Shown one piece after another: positions 60,539 to 64,000 of a stretch of DNA of 64,000 nucleotides (position 1 is its first letter; each line of letters opens with the position of its first letter). Below the pieces are notes generated by a model that was not told the DNA's origin, made no database searches, and saw only the letters and a list, made by a program, of their open reading frames with translations. Origin of the DNA: Ferrimicrobium sp. (GTDB taxonomy: Bacteria; Actinomycetota; Acidimicrobiia; Acidimicrobiales; Acidimicrobiaceae); contig NZ_DAHXOI010000011.1 of the NCBI RefSeq assembly GCF_027364955.1, positions 22,282 through 86,281 on the forward strand. Direction: 5' to 3'. The position numbers were made by a program, and so were the translations under genes.

Positions 60539-62431
60539 ATGGCGAGACCGACTGAGAGGGAGCTTGTTGTCGGGGTCGACGGGACTCGTTGCTGGCGCTC
60601 AGCGTTTGAGATTCCGATGCGAGACGGCGTCCAACTGGTGGCCGATCTCTACGAACCCGATCGTGAGGGCAACGCACCCCGGCCTGTGATACTGGAGCGC
60701 ACACCTTATGGTCGCCGTCTTCCAAGGGCGTCCGAGCAGTATCCGGGAATAGACCGTCCGCTGACGCCAGCGGAGGTAGCGGCCTATCTGACGGGTTCTG
60801 ACTTCAGCGTGGTGATGCAAGACTGTCGAGGTCGTGGAGACTCGCAAGGCGAGTTCACGAAATACCTCTGTGAAGGGGAAGACGGCTTTGATACGGTTGA
60901 GTGGCTTGGGTCTCAGGACTGGTGCGATGGCCGAGTGTTCACCATGGGGTTGTCTTACGGCGCGCACGTGCAGGCGGCCCTCGCCTCGCTCAGGCCAAAG
61001 CACCTTTCTGGGATGCTGATGGATTGTGGGGGATTCGCGAGTGCCTATGAGGCGGGTTGCCGTCAGGGTGGAGCCTTTGAATTGAAGCAGGTGACCTGGG
61101 CGATCAGGCACGCTGCGAAGAGTCGGGAGGCTGCGATCGTCGCCCCCAGCGCTACTGATCTATCAGAGGATGATATTTGGGTTTGGATTCGTCTGTGGCC
61201 TTGGGAGAAGGGTAAGTCACCCATTAGCTACGCGCCGAGCTACGAGGAGTATCTCCTGGAGCAGAACGCCGAGTCCTCTTTTACTAACTACTGGAAGCAG
61301 GTTGGGTTGTACGGGCGTGGATACTATTCACAGTTTCCAGATGTTCCCTCGGTTCACATCTCGGGCTGGTACGACCCTTACACTATGACCGCTGTGGATA
61401 ACTTCTCCGGGCTGTCGAAAGCTAAGAAGAGTGCGGTGTATCTTGTGCTGGGACCATGGACTCACGGTGCACGGAGTACGACGCATGCTGGCGAAGTTGA
61501 TTTTGGATCCGCCTCGACTCTCGAGAGTCGCTTTGCGCCCAATTACCTTGCGTTTCGTGAACGTTGGTTTCGTTCTCTTATGAACGGTTCAAGCCAGGAC
61601 TTATTCTCCGCTGGCGTCGAGTTTTTCCTGATGGGAGGCGGAGGCGGTCACTCGACCGATGAGGGACGTCTCTTCCATGGCGGACGTTGGGAAACCAGTC
61701 CTCAGTGGCCTCCCGTCGGTGTCGAATCGAGCTCTTGGTATTTGCATCCGGGGGGTGTGCTCAGCCCTCAGAATCCCGATGTTGATGAAGACTATGTCGA
61801 GTATGAGTACGACCCTCGTCGTCCATTTCCCACCGTCGGTGGGGCGATCACATCGGGTGAACCTGTGATGCGAGGTGGGGCTTACGAGCAACTGTGGGTG
61901 GTGCGAGACGGATCCTCAAAGAAATCCGTCACGGTTCCACTCGAGCTACGCGAGGACTCGGTCTGCTTCGAGTCAGAGCCGCTTTTGACGGATGTCGCAG
62001 TGGTCGGTCGCCCTTCGCTACACCTCTGGATCTCGTCGTCCGCCACTGATACGGACCTTTACTGGAAGCTCCTCGATGTGTACCCTCCATCGAGTTCACA
62101 TCCTCATGGTTTTGCAATGAACATCACCGATGCTATTTTGCGTTGTCGCTATCGCGACGGCTTCGAGAACCCTCAAGCCATGGTTCCCAATACTGTGTAT
62201 TCATTGGTGGTCGAAGCCCCAGACACTGCTAACTTGTTCTGTCGTGGTCACCGAATCAGAATTTTGATCGCGTCGAGCAACTTCCCGAGATTTGACATCA
62301 ATCGAAACGTTTGGCCTGACGAGCATCGATCTCGAAGGAGTGTCGTTGCACGCAATCGTGTGCATCTTGGGGGTCGGTTTCCTTCCCATGTAGAACTACC
62401 TATCTGGGGCAAACATGAAGGAAATCTATGA
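60539..62431 (+). CDS. CocE/NonD-family hydrolase (S15-like)
   Basis: 630 residues. FEIPMRDGVQLVADLYEPDR, VILERTPYGRRLP, FSVVMQDCRGRGDSQGEF, and the nucleophile elbow TMGLSYGAHVQAAL (Ser near residue 143); TALASLRP. A C-terminal jelly-roll (X-Pro dipeptidyl-peptidase C-terminal domain) includes LHLWISSSATDTDLYWKLLD and NLFCRGHRIRILIASSNFPR. Acyl-ester or peptide hydrolase. Beyond the att site, so host chromosome. Confidence 0.85.
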   Translation: MARPTERELVVGVDGTRCWRSAFEIPMRDGVQLVADLYEPDREGNAPRPVILERTPYGRRLPRASEQYPGIDRPLTPAEVAAYLTGSDFSVVMQDCRGRGDSQGEFTKYLCEGEDGFDTVEWLGSQDWCDGRVFTMGLSYGAHVQAALASLRPKHLSGMLMDCGGFASAYEAGCRQGGAFELKQVTWAIRHAAKSREAAIVAPSATDLSEDDIWVWIRLWPWEKGKSPISYAPSYEEYLLEQNAESSFTNYWKQVGLYGRGYYSQFPDVPSVHISGWYDPYTMTAVDNFSGLSKAKKSAVYLVLGPWTHGARSTTHAGEVDFGSASTLESRFAPNYLAFRERWFRSLMNGSSQDLFSAGVEFFLMGGGGGHSTDEGRLFHGGRWETSPQWPPVGVESSSWYLHPGGVLSPQNPDVDEDYVEYEYDPRRPFPTVGGAITSGEPVMRGGAYEQLWVVRDGSSKKSVTVPLELREDSVCFESEPLLTDVAVVGRPSLHLWISSSATDTDLYWKLLDVYPPSSSHPHGFAMNITDAILRCRYRDGFENPQAMVPNTVYSLVVEAPDTANLFCRGHRIRILIASSNFPRFDINRNVWPDEHRSRRSVVARNRVHLGGRFPSHVELPIWGKHEGNL

Positions 62432-62526
62432 AATGTGACAGAACAAAGAACAAACTGTAAATTTTCGTACAGGTTGGCGGCGATACCTGTAGTATTGGAT
62501 CATCCAAGGAACAGGGGGGTCGGCGG

Positions 62527-64000
62527 TGTCCAATCGCTTGGGAAATGTTAATCGCGTCAGTCCATTGAAAAGGCTGGCCACAGTAGCTGCAACCGCTACA
62601 CTCGGGGGTGCGATTCTTGCTGCTTGTGGCTCCTCGAGCTCAAGCAGTACATCGAGTAGCAGCCAGTCTTCGACCTCGTCGAACGCGGGCGTAATCACGA
62701 TGGCAGAAGGAGCCCAGGGTACACCGGATTCGATCCTGCCGTTTGTCGAGCCGGCGTATAATACCCTTGCCAACAAGGGAAGTTTTCAAAACTTCATGTG
62801 GCCAACTCTTTATATCATTGGAACCGCTACCTCTGCCACTACTCTCAATACTTCGCTCAGCCTGGCTTACCCACCGGTGTATAGTCAAAACAACACCGTC
62901 GTCACTATCAAGCTCAAGCCATGGAAGTGGTCGAATGGTCAGCCGCTGACGAACGCGGACCTGATGTTCTTCCTCGATCTGCTGAAGTTTCAGAAGAACG
63001 AGTTCGCAGACTATGTTCCAGGGGACATCCCCGATAACATAAGTTCTGTGACGACCTCAGGGACAAGCACGGTCGTGCTGCACCTGTCACATTCGGTCAA
63101 CCCAATCTGGTTCACCGATGATCAGCTCGATGAGTTGGTTCCGATGCCCCAGCAGTCGTGGGATAAGACTTCTACCGCGGGATCGGTGGGCAATTATGCA
63201 TCGACTGCATCAGGAGCTGCCGCTGTTTTGAGTTATCTGAGTGCCCAATCCAAGGACACTTCTACCTATGCGACCAATCCCCTTTGGAAGGTGGTTGATG
63301 GTCCATTTGAACTCACTTCGTTCAATACGACAGGTGCTGCTTCGTTCAAAGTTAACCCAAATTACTCGGGACCAAAAGTTAACTACAAGGTATTTAAGGA
63401 GGTTCCCTACACCTCCAGTTCGTCTGAGTTCAGTTCGCTCCTATCGGGATCTGAGATTCAGGCTGGCTACGTACCTGCTAATGACCTCTCCACGCTGCCA
63501 AGAGTGAAGGCGGCGGGTTACAGCATCGTTCCCACTCCCTATTGGGAGATCAACTTCCTGTCACTGAACTACATTAACCCCCAAGTCGGGAGCATCTTCA
63601 AGCAACTTTACATCCGCCAGGCACTCCAGCACCTGATGGATCAGTCGGCGGTCGTGAAGTCACTCCTCCTTGGGACTGGGGGTTATCCAGATTACGGTCC
63701 AATTCCGCCAAAGCCGTCCAATCCCTACATGGGCTCTCTTGAGTCGGCAAGCACCTATCCCTACAGCATCAAAGATGCCCGGACGTTGTTGACTTCCCAC
63801 GGTTGGAAGATCCCCTCATCGGGACCAGCGGTCTGTGAGAAGCCAGGACCTGGAGCAAATGAGTGTGGGACAGGAATTAGTGGCGGTCAGACCCTGACCT
63901 TCTCACTGGTCTACACCACCGGGTCGTCCTATCTCCCCGGTGAGATGGAGGACTTCAAGAGCTCTGCTGCTGCGGCAGGCATCGTGTTGAACCTGTCGTC
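62527..64000 (+). CDS. peptide/solute-binding lipoprotein (SBP_bac_5), partial
   Basis: GTG 62527 follows AGGGGGGTCGGC. Signal and lipobox: RLATVAATATLGGAILAACG with Cys to be lipidated, then a Ser/Thr-rich linker. Mature part: KLKPWKWSNGQPLTNADLMF, NYASTASGAAAV, FKVNPNYSGPKVNYKVFKEV, YWEINFLSLNY, YIRQALQHLMDQSAVVKSLL, as in oligopeptide/nickel ABC transporter binding proteins. The frame is open at the window end. Follows the hydrolase, which could process an imported peptide or ester (inference). Confidence 0.85.

Overview
The window looks like an integrated, conjugative-type mobile element (ICE or integrated plasmid) in an actinobacterium, most likely an acidophilic member of the Acidimicrobiia. 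The evidence is a WhiB protein, an actinobacterial MobF/TraA relaxase-helicase, an AceCas9-like type II-C Cas9, a glutamic (G1) acid protease preceded by GYWLVA-DGG repeats, intermediate GC content, and a mix of leaderless and Shine-Dalgarno starts. The genus is inference.

Layout. 0-2.6 kb is a decayed edge: an IS1182-like transposase tail, an AlbA_2 protein and a broken HsdR remnant. 2.6-7.4 kb is the relaxase-helicase. 7.4-16.2 kb holds small element genes interrupted by two toxin-antitoxin inserts and ends in a ParA ATPase. 17-19.6 kb is metabolic and repair cargo. 19.8-23.5 kb is a replication/recombination set (Bet annealase, P-loop kinase, prim-pol). 23.6-30.4 kb is a complete type II-C CRISPR-Cas locus: cas1, cas2, 29 repeats with 28 spacers, a convergent cas9, and a tracrRNA I could fold. 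31.4-32.9 kb is AbiE. 33-38.9 kb is a string of small genes with WhiB, a YdjM-like protein, a SLOG protein and Fic. 39-41 kb is a secreted acid protease between short direct repeats. 41.7-52.6 kb holds an HTH-like protein, an EAL protein, a RecQ-PRTase fusion, a DnaQ-like exonuclease, an endonuclease and a sigma-70 family factor. 53.6-59.4 kb is mixed cargo plus a large LPD1 protein. At 59.71-59.75 kb lies the 3' half of a tRNA-Gln-like gene, read as an att site, followed by a dead integrase. To its right are ordinary chromosomal genes: a CocE-type hydrolase and a peptide-binding lipoprotein.

The most notable unexplained signal is a dispersed promoter-like motif, GGTGCATATATA, oriented with and just upstream of nearly every backbone transcription unit (about 18 sites between 7 and 58 kb). 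It is absent in front of the cargo I looked at (toxin-antitoxin pairs, CRISPR-Cas, protease, metabolic genes). At the relaxase, prim-pol, sigma factor, LPD1 and YdjM genes it runs almost into the start codon, implying leaderless mRNAs. Because the element encodes its own sigma factor, preceded by the same motif, I propose an element-wide dedicated regulon. Four adjacent small genes add a shared 5'-UTR hairpin.

The backbone genes make sense together as a transfer, replication and recombination machine (relaxase, ParA, prim-pol, Bet, DnaQ, endonuclease, RecQ, sigma). CRISPR-Cas, AbiE, Fic/Doc, the XRE-nucleotidyltransferase pair and the metabolic genes are defence, stability and host-benefit cargo. 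No search was run; all family names come from motifs read in the translations.
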